This document shows positions 1-10,312 of a stretch of 64,000 nucleotides of DNA, piece after piece. The notes below the pieces were generated by a model that was given only the letters and a program-made list of their open reading frames with translations, did not search any database and was not told where the DNA came from. A program made the translations under genes and the position numbers. Numbering within the stretch: the first letter of the stretch is position 1; every line of letters starts with the position of its first letter. Origin of the DNA: Peronospora farinosa (lineage: Eukaryota; Oomycota; Peronosporomycetes; Peronosporales; Peronosporaceae); NCBI GenBank assembly GCA_947646735.1, contig CANTFK010000947.1:62001-126000 (forward strand), in the 5' to 3' direction.

Positions 1-1249
1 AAAAAGCCACTAACACCACGAGCCATACTGCATTGAGAGCATGGACGTAGACGGCCATGCGCTTCATCAGACGACGACGAGCCTTGAGCGCAATGATTGT
101 CCCGCTATTGGATCGCCACCAACCTACTATGAGACCGAGTTGCGCAGCAACAACCACAACAACCACGATGGCGATCAAAACTCCCCAGAATGCCAAGTTC
201 AGCTCCTGCCACTGCGCCAGCCTACGTGTTTTGCTAGCGACGGAGTCTGCAGCATCCGATGGAAGCAACGGAAGTATCAACGCCACAGCTCGGCAAATTT
301 CTGCGCCTGTGAGTTTAAATTTGGTTTGCATGGGCTTGGAGAATAGCGCCAGAGGCGTCACAATGCTGGCAATCAGCGATAGACCCCAGACCACAATATG
401 GTAAAATACCAACTGCCTCTTGTAGCTCGCAAAAGGGTTCGAGACCGACACGAAAAGATGTAATATAGCAGCTCCAAACCAGCCGACACCAGCCAGCAGC
501 AAAAATGTCTCCAGACTCGCAGCAACACTGCAGGTTATTAATCCCATGGGACGACACTCCCCAGTCGCTGCACTACACATTGCCAGGACGTGAGTCATCG
601 TAAGTATCGCTAGGCCAAACTCACTCAACGCCACAAACGCCAGCAATTCATTTGGTTTTCGTCGTAGTCGTCGTCTCCTCAAGAACGACACAAGTACCAC
701 CGACGTTGACAATAGACTCAGTCCAGCTCCCAAAACTATCGGTGCTAAGGTCCCAATCTGTTGAGGAACTAGAAAACTGAGTGCAAAAGTCCCTACAAAA
801 ACCAAACTCGCTCCTATCCAGAAAAGCATTCGTTTCCATCTCCGTCTCTGTCGTCTCCATCTCGCAAGTCGCACGGGTAATTCCGTCTTTTCATCCTCCT
901 CTTCAACAACATGTTCTCGATGTTGCAGCTGTGTCATTGATCCCGTAATCTGAAGCTGTTGATTCGATGGTCTCCATTCCACGGAATTAATGACCGATCC
1001 CGTGGTCGAAACACGTCCAGTAGCACCTAAAATTGCCGATAAAGCATGTGAATGACTACGACTTCGTATCACTTCTTCCACCGGTAGATCCTCTTCTTGA
1101 AAACTATTTCGACAAGGTGTAGAAACTGCTTGATATGGAGGACTCACTTGATTCAAATGATTTTCAGTCTCTTGAACATTCTGGAACGTCACAATAGTAA
1201 TTGAAGCAGCATGATGTGGAGAAGATACTCGTTGTCTTGGTACTGGCAT
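1..1249 (-). CDS. Seven-helix receptor-like membrane protein (5' part, runs off window)
   Basis: An uninterrupted reading frame starts at the ATG at 1249 and is still open at base 1, so only the first 415 or so residues are visible. Residues 1-140 are polar and probably cytosolic, ending in a very basic stretch (WRRQRRRWKR). Seven hydrophobic helices follow at roughly 141-161, 165-190, 201-224, 241-268, 280-303, 350-376 and 398 onward. Cysteines near 225, 232 and 240 lie between helices 3 and 4. Seven helices with a YHIVVW segment in helix 5 resemble the cAMP-receptor-like/Frizzled-type GPCRs of protists. Oomycetes also carry GPCRs fused to kinase domains, and the C-terminus that would show this is outside the window. 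The GPCR assignment is inference from topology; the frame and helices are direct. Confidence 0.65.
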   Translation of the reverse strand, partial: MPVPRQRVSSPHHAASITIVTFQNVQETENHLNQVSPPYQAVSTPCRNSFQEEDLPVEEVIRSRSHSHALSAILGATGRVSTTGSVINSVEWRPSNQQLQITGSMTQLQHREHVVEEEDEKTELPVRLARWRRQRRRWKRMLFWIGASLVFVGTFALSFLVPQQIGTLAPIVLGAGLSLLSTSVVLVSFLRRRRLRRKPNELLAFVALSEFGLAILTMTHVLAMCSAATGECRPMGLITCSVAASLETFLLLAGVGWFGAAILHLFVSVSNPFASYKRQLVFYHIVVWGLSLIASIVTPLALFSKPMQTKFKLTGAEICRAVALILPLLPSDAADSVASKTRRLAQWQELNLAFWGVLIAIVVVVVVAAQLGLIVGWWRSNSGTIIALKARRRLMKRMAVYVHALNAVWLVVLVAF

Positions 1250-2203
1250 TGCTAATACAAAACACCAAGTAATAATGGAAAATAAAAAACAAAGAGCTAG
1301 TGATAAAAGTTAAAAGAAATGAGGAGCTACAGAGACACAAAAAAAAATCAATGAAATGTCGTTTTCTTTTTTTCGAAAGCGTGTAGCAATAACGTACCAA
1401 TAATAGCAAACTGCAAATGGAATTTATGGTAAACTTGTTTCGTAGCTTTATTATTATGTACTATTAATATCAAGACTCTTCAACTAAACTAAAAACGCAA
1501 TAGAGTTGCCGAGTTTTCTGGACCTTTTCCAGCGGTTTTCTGCATAGAGTACAGTGAAGTATCCGGACTTGGCGTTTTTTTTTTGGCTCGAGAAGTGACG
1601 TCTTGGTTCGGGATTAGGGGTATTTAAAGAATTTTTTTAAACCAAAAGAACGACTTTTTTTAAGTTAGACGTGAGAAATGGCGTCCTTTGGGTGATTAAA
1701 ATGAGCCAAACGAGTCGTTTTTCAAGCAGTTTTTTTTACTACAAAAAAAAATATGACTTTTCGTCACTATCACTTACTTGGCTGTCGCAACCCTTACTCC
1801 ATACTTTTATTACTCTACAAGACCTAAAAGAAAATCCACGACCGTTGGATGGCAGTTATTTATATACCAGCAGTTGACAATTTATGGTTGTTACTTGTTG
1901 CAAAATTTACTTGCATCTGTCAATTGCATCGATAGGTAGTGCATAAAAATTTAGACAATGCCCCGTTAGATGAACTTTTTTCGATATCCCTTTTTCATTC
2001 TGAGTCGATTGTACCCATTGTCGAGCCAGTGGACACATGCACTTTGATCATAGAACGTTAAGGCAACAAGTCAGCATAATATCCGTAACGTTTGCCATGT
2101 ATCCGGATAATCTCGACCTTCCTACTTTAGTGTTTGAGCCACAAGACTTCATCCTAAGTACGTTTTTCACCATCACCAGTCATTTATTTATTGCATCCAA
2201 GGT
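1250..2203. other. Intergenic, AT-rich divergent spacer
   Basis: This stretch separates the minus-strand receptor-like gene from the plus-strand prefoldin gene and should hold both promoters. It is AT-rich with several runs of T or A (for example near 1575-1640 and 1730-1752). Only short open frames occur and none has recognisable protein character. Confidence 0.6.
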
Positions 2204-3023
2204 ATGACCAGCTCTGTACCCATGTCCTCAAGCCTTGAGAGCCCCGAGACACTTTCTCGTCTCAATGCTACTATAATGGGTCAACGAAACCCTCGTGGGA
2301 TTCCTTCTGCTGTCTTTGTAGTACGTCTTGTGCGTTCTCTCTATACCCTTTACATAAAACTAATTATATTGACACGACCTCTTGATTGTATCATAATCAT
2401 GTTTAGGATTCTGTGGACTCATTCCTGGCCGCCTGTGGCGTTACGACCATTGAACCACTTGTAGGGGCATTACAGCAAATGTATAGCAAGTATAAATTTA
2501 TGGAGACGAGTCTACAGAAGAATCGAGAGACTTTCAAGCGCAAGATTCCGGACACACAAAAAGATCTTGACATGGTGCGACACTTGATTACTAAACGTGA
2601 CGAGGAGGAGATACTCCATATGAAATTCAACTTGGCCGACAATGTGTATGCCAAGGCAGCAATAAATTGCTCCGTGGGTAAAGTCTGTATCTGGCTGGGT
2701 GCTCAAGTTATGGTGGAATATTCGTACGAAGAAGCCCAGGAGCTTCTGGAGAAGAATGTGGCTTTGGCTACAGAGAAATTAGTACGGAGAGCTAGTGATG
2801 AAGGGTCTTTGTGAGCTTGGAGGGAGGAGTTTTCTGACACTTTGTGGGTAATGTGTTGGAATTGTTGTCTTGTTTTTAGGCTCAGATAGAGGAGGATTTG
2901 TCGTTCTTACGTGACTCGATCATTACGACTGAAGTGAATATTGCACGTATTTTTAATTACGATGTGCGCCGTCGTCGCCAGGAAAAGGACGAGAAACTCG
3001 TTGCTGAGCTCGAGGCCAAGTGA
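2204..3023 (+). CDS. PFD3: Prefoldin subunit 3 (VBP1 homologue), 3 exons
   Basis: This is an alpha-type subunit of the hexameric prefoldin chaperone, which passes nascent actin and tubulin to the CCT chaperonin in the cytosol. Exons are 2204-2320, 2407-2781 and 2880-3023, giving 211 residues, close to human VBP1. Family landmarks are GIPSAVF and VDSFL at the start of the domain, KYKFME, LADN-Y-KA, KVC-WLGA and the closing EEDLSFLRD with TTEVN-ARI-N-DV. The coiled-coil helices flank the central beta segment as expected. The second intron must start at GTACGG (2782) rather than at the GTGAGC further on: only the first keeps frame and matches family spacing. Met-2222 is an equally good start. 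Subunit identity is secure; the exact N-terminus is not. Confidence 0.93.
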
Positions 3024-3644
3024 GACTGTTCTGATTGAAGAATTCGACTCTCGGGTTTTAACAATTCAAAGAGACGTGACTGGAAGTGTCTTGGAATTGA
3101 TACTAACTTGTGTCAATGGTGTACGCGATCGACATGTGAAACAATTGCTACCTTGTGCTTGTGTGACATGTAGTTCAAGTCAAAACGATCGCATCGTAAC
3201 GCTGGCCCGTTTCAAACTTACTGGCTGTTTCCTGTAGTGTTAATGATAAATGCAACCCCTATGCTGCTATAAATGAGACGTTATGTAACTTGTAGGCACA
3301 GATTCACTGGTTCTATCCATCAAGGACGACAAACTAAAATGTCATCAGCGCTGGAAACCGTCAGCATTATGCGTACAACATTTAGCTTGTGATTGCTAAT
3401 GCAATGTCACTTCAGCACGTTCATTTTGGTTGCGCCGCACCTTGTCCACCGATTTGGTCACATCGCCAGTATCGGTGTGTATGTAGGCATGTGATTCTGC
3501 AAACTCTTCTGGGCAGCTGCCAACTTCGTTGCAGGTTCTGCACTGGACGAAACTTCAATGGGTTTCACAGATTGCCTCGACGCTGTAAGCGACGCTGTTA
3601 GTCGTTTTGGCACTTCTCAAGATGCACTTCAGACCATTCACCTC
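3024..3644. other. Intergenic, nothing recognised
   Basis: The spacer lies between the convergent prefoldin 3 and EEF2KMT-like genes, so it holds two 3' ends and no expected promoter. Short open frames (for example 3389-3601, plus) show no domain, and I see no repeat. Confidence 0.6.
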
Positions 3645-4878
3645 CTATTTCTTGTCTGCCAGCGTGTCAGGAATACTTTTTGACAAGCGACAAATGCGAA
3701 TCTGTTCCCGATTTGGATATGAGAAAGTTTGTTTTCCTATCTTTTCCATTGCAGCCGTCGTGATATCAACGTAGTCGATGAGGTGCATAGCAAGCTGATC
3801 GAGAAATTCCTGGAACGTTTTCTGGTTGCGAATGGTAGCCGCAAAAATCGCCACGCGCTGCGGTTGTTGATACGTGCTTTCTTCTCCTTTTCCAAAGAAT
3901 GCTTGGAGAGCATGCATTAAAGCTGGAAAAGCTTCAACATCATAGGCGCAGTCTCCTGCTAGCAAAATGTTTGGGTGTTCATCTTCATGATCCGTTGGCT
4001 GCCATGTTTCCCAGTCCAGCGTCTGGACCTCAACAGGGCAGATAAATTTGTGCGAGTTGATCTCGACATTGTAACGCAAGTTTTGGATTACAGTCGGTGC
4101 GTAGTCCGTGAGCACAACACGACTCGACCGACACACACAGGCTACCACCATGCCCGTAAAGCCCACCCCTGCACCAAGCTCAAGCACCTTCCTGTCGTAA
4201 AACTCGCTCTTGTGTGCAATGACATACTCGGCAAGGAGCCATCCAGCTTCCCAAAGCTTCAGTCCCACCTCATTAAACACCGACGCTACCCGACAAGTCA
4301 CAATGACAGACGAGTTAGCAGTAGGTACCGTGTACGATACATGATGCATGGCTTCAGCATTAAATGAATCATCGACCAGCTTGGAATTCAGCACAAGGTC
4401 CATAAATGCTTCCATTAGTCCGTTTTCAGCTTCAGCATGCACCATTTCAATCTCTACAAGACAATTTCAATGGAACATGGTCAATCAGTTCATTCCAAGC
4501 TACGAAATAAAATTTTATAAAGGTTTATTGCTCCATGGTGTCCGTGAATGGAATTTTCAAGTGACTTTCAACTTACCATCGATGTAATTTTTGAGTAATT
4601 TATACGTATACTTTCTTTGCGGTGCAAACTCAATACAAACAGGATCATTTACCACCACTTGTATCATTTGAACCTACAAGAATATTTTTTTCCGTTTCAA
4701 AATTCCTGAGGTTTTGACTAATTTTTTAAGGAAAAAAAAATATTTTTTTTACCTGAAATTCCAATGACGCCCACTGTCGATTTTCGTTAAATTGTGTCTT
4801 GATCTTCTGTATAAGCTCTGGTACCGGTTTCATGGCACGATAATCGGCCACGACATCTTGTAACTCGATGCGGTTCAT
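3645..4878 (-). CDS. EEF2KMT: EEF2KMT/FAM86-like lysine methyltransferase, 3 exons
   Basis: This is a seven-beta-strand, SAM-dependent methyltransferase of the Methyltransf_16 group. Its best match by architecture is FAM86/EEF2KMT, which methylates a lysine of elongation factor 2. Exons on the minus strand are 4878-4753, 4673-4577 and 4453-3645, giving 343 residues. The N-terminal exons encode a helical segment (MNRIELQDVV) typical of FAM86 and absent from short METTL21 proteins. The SAM-binding motif is VLELGAGVGFTG, followed by VVLTDYAP, an NILLAGDCAYD post-motif and the LWEAGW segment before motif I. Introns are GTAAAA...TAG and GTAAGT...TAG, both in phase. It is head-to-head with eEF1B, 147 bases apart. 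The enzyme class is certain; the eEF2 substrate is inferred from family resemblance. Confidence 0.85.
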
Positions 4879-5025
4879 CTGAATTTCTCCGTTTGTACTG
4901 TAAATTTTGTACTTTCTCGTCTACAATTTGTCGTTTTTTTGAATTATTGCAATGTCACAATACAAACGAATGGCCACGAGCGACTCTACTACATTCAGTA
5001 TTAAATTGACCCATTAGCCGACACA
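4879..5025. promoter_or_regulatory. Short divergent promoter between EEF2KMT and eEF1B
   Basis: Only 147 bases separate the two start codons, so both genes must take their promoters from this interval or from transcribed sequence. A CTACATTCAG element about 35 bases before the eEF1B ATG loosely resembles the oomycete initiator core (CATT followed by pyrimidine/CA). No TATA box is evident. Assignment is by position. Confidence 0.5.
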
Positions 5026-5589
5026 ATGCCAGTCGATCTCACCAAGTTCCAAGTCGTGCAGACTGCCAAGTTTTCGGTGTTGCACCCGATAAAGGGCGCA
5101 AAGCCCATGAAGCCCATTGCAGGTGCAAAGAAAGCTGTCCCGGTTAAGAAAGAGGCGCCTAAAAAAGCTGCTCCTGTATCGAAAAAGGTCGAGGAGGACG
5201 ATGATGATGATGATCTGTTTGGTGACGACGACGACGAGGACGATGAAGCTGCCAAGGCCCTTGCTGCGAAACGTGCCGAGGCTGCCAAGTCTGCTAAAAA
5301 GGAGAAGAAAAAGCCCGTCGAACGCTCTCAGGTGGTCATTGAGGTGAAGCCGTGGGAGGCCGAGACGGACCTGGAAGAATTGGCTGCTAAGATCAAGGCA
5401 CTGCCTGTGAACGGTCTGACGTGGGGTGAAGGACACAAGCTCGTACCTGTGGCTTTTGGGATCAAGAAGCTGCTTGTGCAGTGCGTCATTATTGATGATT
5501 TGGTGCTACTGGACGATATCACGGAAGCCATTGAAGGTTTTGAAGACTATGTGCAGTCGGTCGATGTCGCCTCTATGAACAAACTCTAA
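5026..5589 (+). CDS. Elongation factor 1-beta type guanine exchange factor (eEF1B)
   Basis: This is the nucleotide exchange subunit that recharges eEF1A with GTP during translation elongation. The 187-residue single-exon protein has a Lys/Ala/Pro-rich N-terminal half, the acidic central block (a run of Asp ending LFGDDDDEDDE) and the C-terminal exchange domain from about residue 98. Domain landmarks are VKPWEAETDLEEL, LTWGEGHKLVPVAFGIKKL and a short C-terminus ending MNKL. The GST-like N-terminal domain seen in many eEF1B alpha or beta subunits is missing. The protein is therefore a short form, or this start omits nothing because the ATG at 5026 has a good context. Identity is secure from the exchange domain. 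Confidence 0.95.
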   Translation: MPVDLTKFQVVQTAKFSVLHPIKGAKPMKPIAGAKKAVPVKKEAPKKAAPVSKKVEEDDDDDDLFGDDDDEDDEAAKALAAKRAEAAKSAKKEKKKPVERSQVVIEVKPWEAETDLEELAAKIKALPVNGLTWGEGHKLVPVAFGIKKLLVQCVIIDDLVLLDDITEAIEGFEDYVQSVDVASMNKL

Positions 5590-5812
5590 GAACCATGCAA
5601 CAATGTCACGTTGATGCATTTAACGGAGCTCTTCGCGTCATGCTGTTTTTTTTATATTCATCCTGAAAACGAATAACTAATACCCTGGCATAAATGATAA
5701 ACGATGGGCTGCAAGATCAGTTTATATAACCTGTCTCTTTGAATTACCTGTGTATTTATATTTTTCATATACATACTTAATTTGTCAAAGCTTCCGGTAC
5801 ACTTGGGTCATC

Positions 5813-7786
5813 ATGCTGGAATGCCAGAATTGTGGTGCCACGGGTGACTCGTTCTTTAGTGCGAATTATTTCGGGGAAATGGTGTGTGAATTATGCGGGA
5901 CACAGAGCTTTCTACAAGCACGTAATGAAACACAAGACGCTGAAGACATGGGAATGGACGTGACAACTGTCCTCAAGACGCTCAAACAGCGTGTCGTCCG
6001 TCGAAAAAAGCGAGATGTGCATGGAAATTTCGTTGATAAGTCGTCCAAGGAGCCGCTAAAGAAGGATCCAAGTCAAAAGACAGCACCGACATTACCCGAG
6101 TTATTGGATTGCATCATTGCAACGCAAATGGTGCTGGATGGAATGGCTCGAACACTTGTTAAACGGATTGGATCGGAGACGTTTCCAGCTGAAGAATACC
6201 CGAAAGCAGTGAAAGCATTGTGGTTCAAGTTCTTACAAACATGGGGAGTGAAAGGCACAAAGCCATTGCTACGGTGTTACAATGAGTTTTTCATGTATTA
6301 CACCCCGGAGGAAGAAAAGAGTATGGACCCGGCTGTGACTTTTGATTTGTTGGAGCAATGGGATGCCGAGTGGGAAAAGAAGAATGAACAGGAAGAGGAG
6401 AGAGAGCGGTATGACGATGAGACCGTGCAAGAACATGATAAAGACGAGAACAAGGTAACTGAACCAGCTATAAAGAGAGGTCGAGACAAGTATATCAGGA
6501 CAAATGTTCGACTGGATGGCACACTCAACAAATTCTCGATCGTGGATATGGTTGGCATCTTAATGCTTGCATCCCGTGTGCTCAATCTAGGACTACTGCC
6601 GAGTGATTTTGCCGACTGGGTAGCCACTGGAGTGATTCCGTATCATAACGCATTAGCCACAACTTGTGCTGATGTACCTGAAGTACGGGATTCCGTCAAG
6701 TTTATTTCTCGATTCTTCCAGTCCGTCATGAAGCGTCACAGGGCAAGTACTGTCCAGATCGCTTACTCTGCCAACCATCTTATGTATCACATGGGCTTGC
6801 GGCTGCCTCCACTCAATGTGTCGCTAGCTGTGCACCGAATTTGCGCCACCATGGGGTTTCCTGGAGAAGTCTTTCGCAATTTTCAGTGGATCTCGGGTTT
6901 CATGAATGCAACAGGGGATCAACCTGAACCGCCACTGCTGCTTCAGGCAGAAGTCGATGGGTATCCCAGATTCAACCTGACGCCCACCAAAGAAGAGAAA
7001 GACAAAGTAGACGGAATCCTCGAGTCCGAGGTAGGTATCGTAGCACATTTGGTGGTGGCGATTAAAATGTGTGCGAATTGGCACGAGTGGATCTACGAGC
7101 GACGAGATAGAGAAGAAGATGACAAAGAGACCAAAAGTGATGGCGATGAACGTAAATGCAAGGCACCATCCGCTGCCGCAGTACACAATTCGCATCTTCT
7201 CCCTCGGCGTGATCTAGACGCACTAGCTCAATTTGCCAGAAAAGTTTTCATCGATCCTGATCACTCTGGTATTCCTGAATGCCTCCAGGAACACGTCGAA
7301 GAGTTACAACGCATTCAGACAACTGACGTCTCAGTGGCTTCAGATAGCGGTCTCAGTGAGAAGCTCAAACAAAACAATCTCTACGCCTATCCAGCTATTC
7401 ACGTTGATGGAGTTCTTGCTGAGAGTGACGAGGCTATTGAGAAACGAATGCATCTTTTGCGATCACAGGAAGCTGGCACTGCATCGGTACAAAATGCTGA
7501 TGGAGAACCCAAATACGATGCATTCTTCTACCCGGTAACTTTCCTTACCAGTCGTCGTAGTCATCTTCATTCAGCGACCGAGCATGTGCTGGAGATGTTG
7601 TGTCGTAAAATTGACGCCCCCATCGCTTCAGTTTTGATGCGACTGGCTAATCTTGACAAACGAATGCAGAGCTTGGTTTATCACTTCGAACGAACGGAAT
7701 ATCACGTCGGTTTGCTCCAGCAAGGACATGAGAAATGGAAGGCTGCTCAGAAGGCTGCGAAGGGCCATCATGTCGTCCGAGCTTAA
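5813..7786 (+). CDS. TAF1B: RNA polymerase I initiation factor TAF1B/Rrn7
   Basis: This is the TFIIB-like core factor subunit that recruits RNA polymerase I to rRNA gene promoters in the nucleolus. The protein has 657 residues from the ATG at 5813. The frame is open upstream to 5750, but the zinc ribbon begins immediately after Met-5813. The ribbon pairs are CQNC and CELC, separated by about 18 residues, at the extreme N-terminus as in TAF1B/Rrn7. Two weakly conserved helical regions follow: the ALWFKFLQTWG region, and FSIVDMVGILMLASRVLNLGLLPSD, typical of the Rrn7 cyclin-like part. An acidic linker lies between them, and the C-terminal third is helical. It appears to be single-exon. Family assignment rests on the N-terminal ribbon plus the cyclin-like region. 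Confidence 0.85.
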   Translation: MLECQNCGATGDSFFSANYFGEMVCELCGTQSFLQARNETQDAEDMGMDVTTVLKTLKQRVVRRKKRDVHGNFVDKSSKEPLKKDPSQKTAPTLPELLDCIIATQMVLDGMARTLVKRIGSETFPAEEYPKAVKALWFKFLQTWGVKGTKPLLRCYNEFFMYYTPEEEKSMDPAVTFDLLEQWDAEWEKKNEQEEERERYDDETVQEHDKDENKVTEPAIKRGRDKYIRTNVRLDGTLNKFSIVDMVGILMLASRVLNLGLLPSDFADWVATGVIPYHNALATTCADVPEVRDSVKFISRFFQSVMKRHRASTVQIAYSANHLMYHMGLRLPPLNVSLAVHRICATMGFPGEVFRNFQWISGFMNATGDQPEPPLLLQAEVDGYPRFNLTPTKEEKDKVDGILESEVGIVAHLVVAIKMCANWHEWIYERRDREEDDKETKSDGDERKCKAPSAAAVHNSHLLPRRDLDALAQFARKVFIDPDHSGIPECLQEHVEELQRIQTTDVSVASDSGLSEKLKQNNLYAYPAIHVDGVLAESDEAIEKRMHLLRSQEAGTASVQNADGEPKYDAFFYPVTFLTSRRSHLHSATEHVLEMLCRKIDAPIASVLMRLANLDKRMQSLVYHFERTEYHVGLLQQGHEKWKAAQKAAKGHHVVRA

Positions 7787-8216
7787 TTAATCAATGAGCG
7801 AGTAACGAAGCCTGAGCAGGTAAAGACGTCACGGTCCTCGATTGTTTCAGCAATTCACACCAGAACTATAATGTAAGCGGGAGTAGGTGTGGTTGTGCGC
7901 GGTAAGGACAATCACCAACCTCATGATCAATTAAAATGAGGAGCTAAAGCGAATTCGACATACTTGCAAGCTCCCGAGCTGCGTGACCTGTAGCTTACGA
8001 AAAACCCATCTTCAGAACCTGAGTGAAGAAGAAGCACGACTCATGCGGGTCTCCAAAGTTGCAAAGATCGACGGGGTTTGGTCAAGCAAACGGAACGCGA
8101 CGCATCACTAGGACAACACTGAACTAGCGCTTAGTCACTTTGTGTGCCACTGTACGTATCAATTTTTTCACACATAGTTCCACCGCGTAACGTTGTCTCG
8201 TTATCTCCTTCGCTTT
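7787..8216. other. Intergenic, convergent 3' ends
   Basis: The region separates the 3' ends of TAF1B (plus) and the HIBADH gene (minus). I found no open frame of note, no repeat and no RNA gene. Confidence 0.6.
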
Positions 8217-9423
8217 TTACTTGCCGTTCTTGAGGTACGGGAGGAGATAGCTGAAGTCCTTCTTGCCGTAGCCACCCGCGACCATCATGTTAAAAAGTTG
8301 GTGTACTTGACAGGTCAAAGGAACAGACACTTCAGCTTGTTTGGCACAGTCCATGGCAAGTCCTAGATCCTTCCGGTGCAATGCAACAGCAAACCCTCCC
8401 TCGTAATTGTTCGATGATGGTACATTCTCCATCAAGCCCGGGTACGGGTGATTGCTGCAGCCAAACACCAAAAAAATGTTTTGATTAGACAACATAGTCT
8501 CAGTCAGCAAGACACCAAACAGTTTTTAACTTACACTAAGGAAGACCAGCACGAGGCCGTGGACGTGTCCATAATGTTCTTGAGAATCTTGGCATCAATT
8601 CCCAACGTCGTCCCGAGGTTTACAGCTTCTGCAATAGACGCCATTTGAATTGCCAGTGCCAGATTGTTGCACAACTTGGCAATTTGACCGGTAGCTGGTC
8701 ATCACAAGAGCCACATCATTGCAATCTTAGAACTTTTTGATCCCCTAGTTACAACTATATCGCTAGATACTTACAACTGCCGCCACAATGAACGAGGTTC
8801 TTCCCCATCGCTGCTAGCAATGGTTTAACACGTTCAAACTCTTCCACTTCTCCACCGACCATGAACGTCAATGTCCCGTTCTGAGCTCCAGCCACACCAC
8901 CAGATACTGGCGCATCGACAAAAGTCGCCCCACGATCATGGAGCTCTTTGCTTAATTTCTTGGTAAAGATTGGATCAATGGTACTCGAGTCAAGCAGCAA
9001 ATGATCACTACGTAAAGCCTCATGCACACCATTCTCCCCAAGGTAGACACCCTCAACAATAGCAGTTGACGGCAGCATCGTGATGATAGTATTACATTGT
9101 TCAGCCACTTCTCTAGCATTAACAGCAGCTACAGCTCCTTGATCAACTTGTTTGTGGACATTGACAGGGTCGGAATCACATACCACGAGATTGTATCCAT
9201 TTTTACGAAGATTGTCCGCCATGCGTCCACCCATTTGACCCAATCCAATAACTCCCACTTGGTCCTTCAACGACACCATTGACAGAGATCGTCTTAAACG
9301 AAGAGCTTGAGAAGAATGAAAGAATCTCGAATGTAACATGATTGATAGAAAGACGGGATATTGACGAATGACGTCCTGTTGAAACGGAGCTCTTCGCAAC
9401 TTCAAGGTTGAAGATAGAGTCAT
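8217..9423 (-). CDS. HIBADH: 3-hydroxyisobutyrate dehydrogenase, mitochondrial, 3 exons
   Basis: The enzyme oxidises 3-hydroxyisobutyrate to methylmalonate semialdehyde with NAD+ in mitochondrial valine breakdown. Minus-strand exons are 9423-8775, 8694-8535 and 8454-8217, giving 348 residues. Residues 1-50 are rich in Arg, Ser and Leu with almost no acid, a likely mitochondrial presequence. The Rossmann motif is GVIGLGQMGGRMA, followed by the substrate-binding DAPVSGGVAGA, the catalytic-Lys segment TGQIAKLCNN and the C-terminal GGFAVALHRKDLGLA. The first intron starts GTAAGT after the GGS of the HCGGS segment, and the second GTAAGT; both are in phase. Length and motifs match the family, so this is a confident call. 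Confidence 0.93.
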
Positions 9424-9836
9424 CGTATTAAGTACGAGTCCTGATACTCAAATGCTGCATCAATCAAATAGATTTGATGCATCACTTGAGCTTTTACATG
9501 AACATGAAGCAATTGCATTGAATAATGTAGCTATGATCCTTCTTATCCTTTGCTTCTTGATACATAATTGTTACAGTGTCATAGTAATTACATCATTAAT
9601 TAAGTCGCGTCACTCGGGATGATGCGCAGAACGTTCCACTTGTGCTTCAACCTCAACAAGGCTACAAAACCAATGACGTACTGAATTTGATGTTCACCAC
9701 TCGAACAAGTCTGACAAGGCAGTATAAGCAGTGTATGTAGTATTTAAGTGACTTACATAAAAGTCTGGTCAACATCTCGTCTGCATTCCGTCTACGCTCA
9801 TCGCCTTGGAAGGCCCAACTCTGCAGCGTCCACCTT
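9424..9836. other. Intergenic between NF-YC and HIBADH
   Basis: Both flanking genes run on the minus strand, so this 413-base spacer should carry the HIBADH promoter and the NF-YC 3' end. It is AT-rich near 9540-9605 and contains no supported gene. Confidence 0.55.
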
Positions 9837-10312
9837 CTAATTAATCACATCCACGAGGAAGTCAAAAATGTCCGTGTTTCGAATCGCCGTCTGGATGTCC
9901 TCTTTTTGCAACGTTCGCCGTTTATTCTTTTCCGAGTAGCCCCACGAGCGCAATGTGAGCTCTAAAATAAACATCTCACAGGCCTTGGCAAACAGTACTG
10001 GTGCTTCTGCACTAATCATACGCACATCCTCGTCGGATTTCATGATACGCTTGATACGTGCCAATGGCAGGTCATTATGGTTCTTAAAGTCTGTAATAAA
10101 ATGGTGTATTCCAAAAATCGACACACAAAATAGGTCAGTACCGGTATTTTTAGTCCCAATTGCTCGCTCAATTTTGGACCTTGTTCACTCCCGACTTCCA
10201 ATTGTTCCATTTCCAACAGCTGTTTTGCCCAAAACGACTTAAGTTGCTGCTCCATCTGCAGTTGGTGTTGCGCTTGTTCGGCCTCTGTAAGTTCCACGAC
10301 TTGGCCGTCCAT
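9837..10312 (-). CDS. NFYC: Nuclear factor Y subunit C (CCAAT-binding, histone fold), 2 exons
   Basis: This histone-fold subunit pairs with NF-YB and recruits NF-YA to bind CCAAT boxes. Exons on the minus strand are 10312-10180 and 10090-9837, giving 128 residues. Landmarks are [13 protein letters not shown] before the fold, then [29 protein letters not shown] and [14 protein letters not shown]. The protein ends just after the fold, without the Gln-rich activation tail of animal NF-YC. The 5' splice site is the least certain part: a GTACTG site 36 bases downstream breaks the frame, whereas the weaker GTCCAA site restores it and gives family-like spacing. Subunit C rather than a DR1/Dpb4 relative is supported by the ARIK...MISAEAP pattern. 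Confidence 0.9.

Noticed and set aside
2811..2879. GTGAGC donor at 2811 as the second prefoldin intron
   Set aside because: It gives an immediate stop after joining; GTACGG at 2782 restores frame and family spacing.
10091..10145. GTACTG donor for the NF-YC intron
   Set aside because: It shifts the frame away from the histone fold; the upstream GTCCAA donor keeps it.
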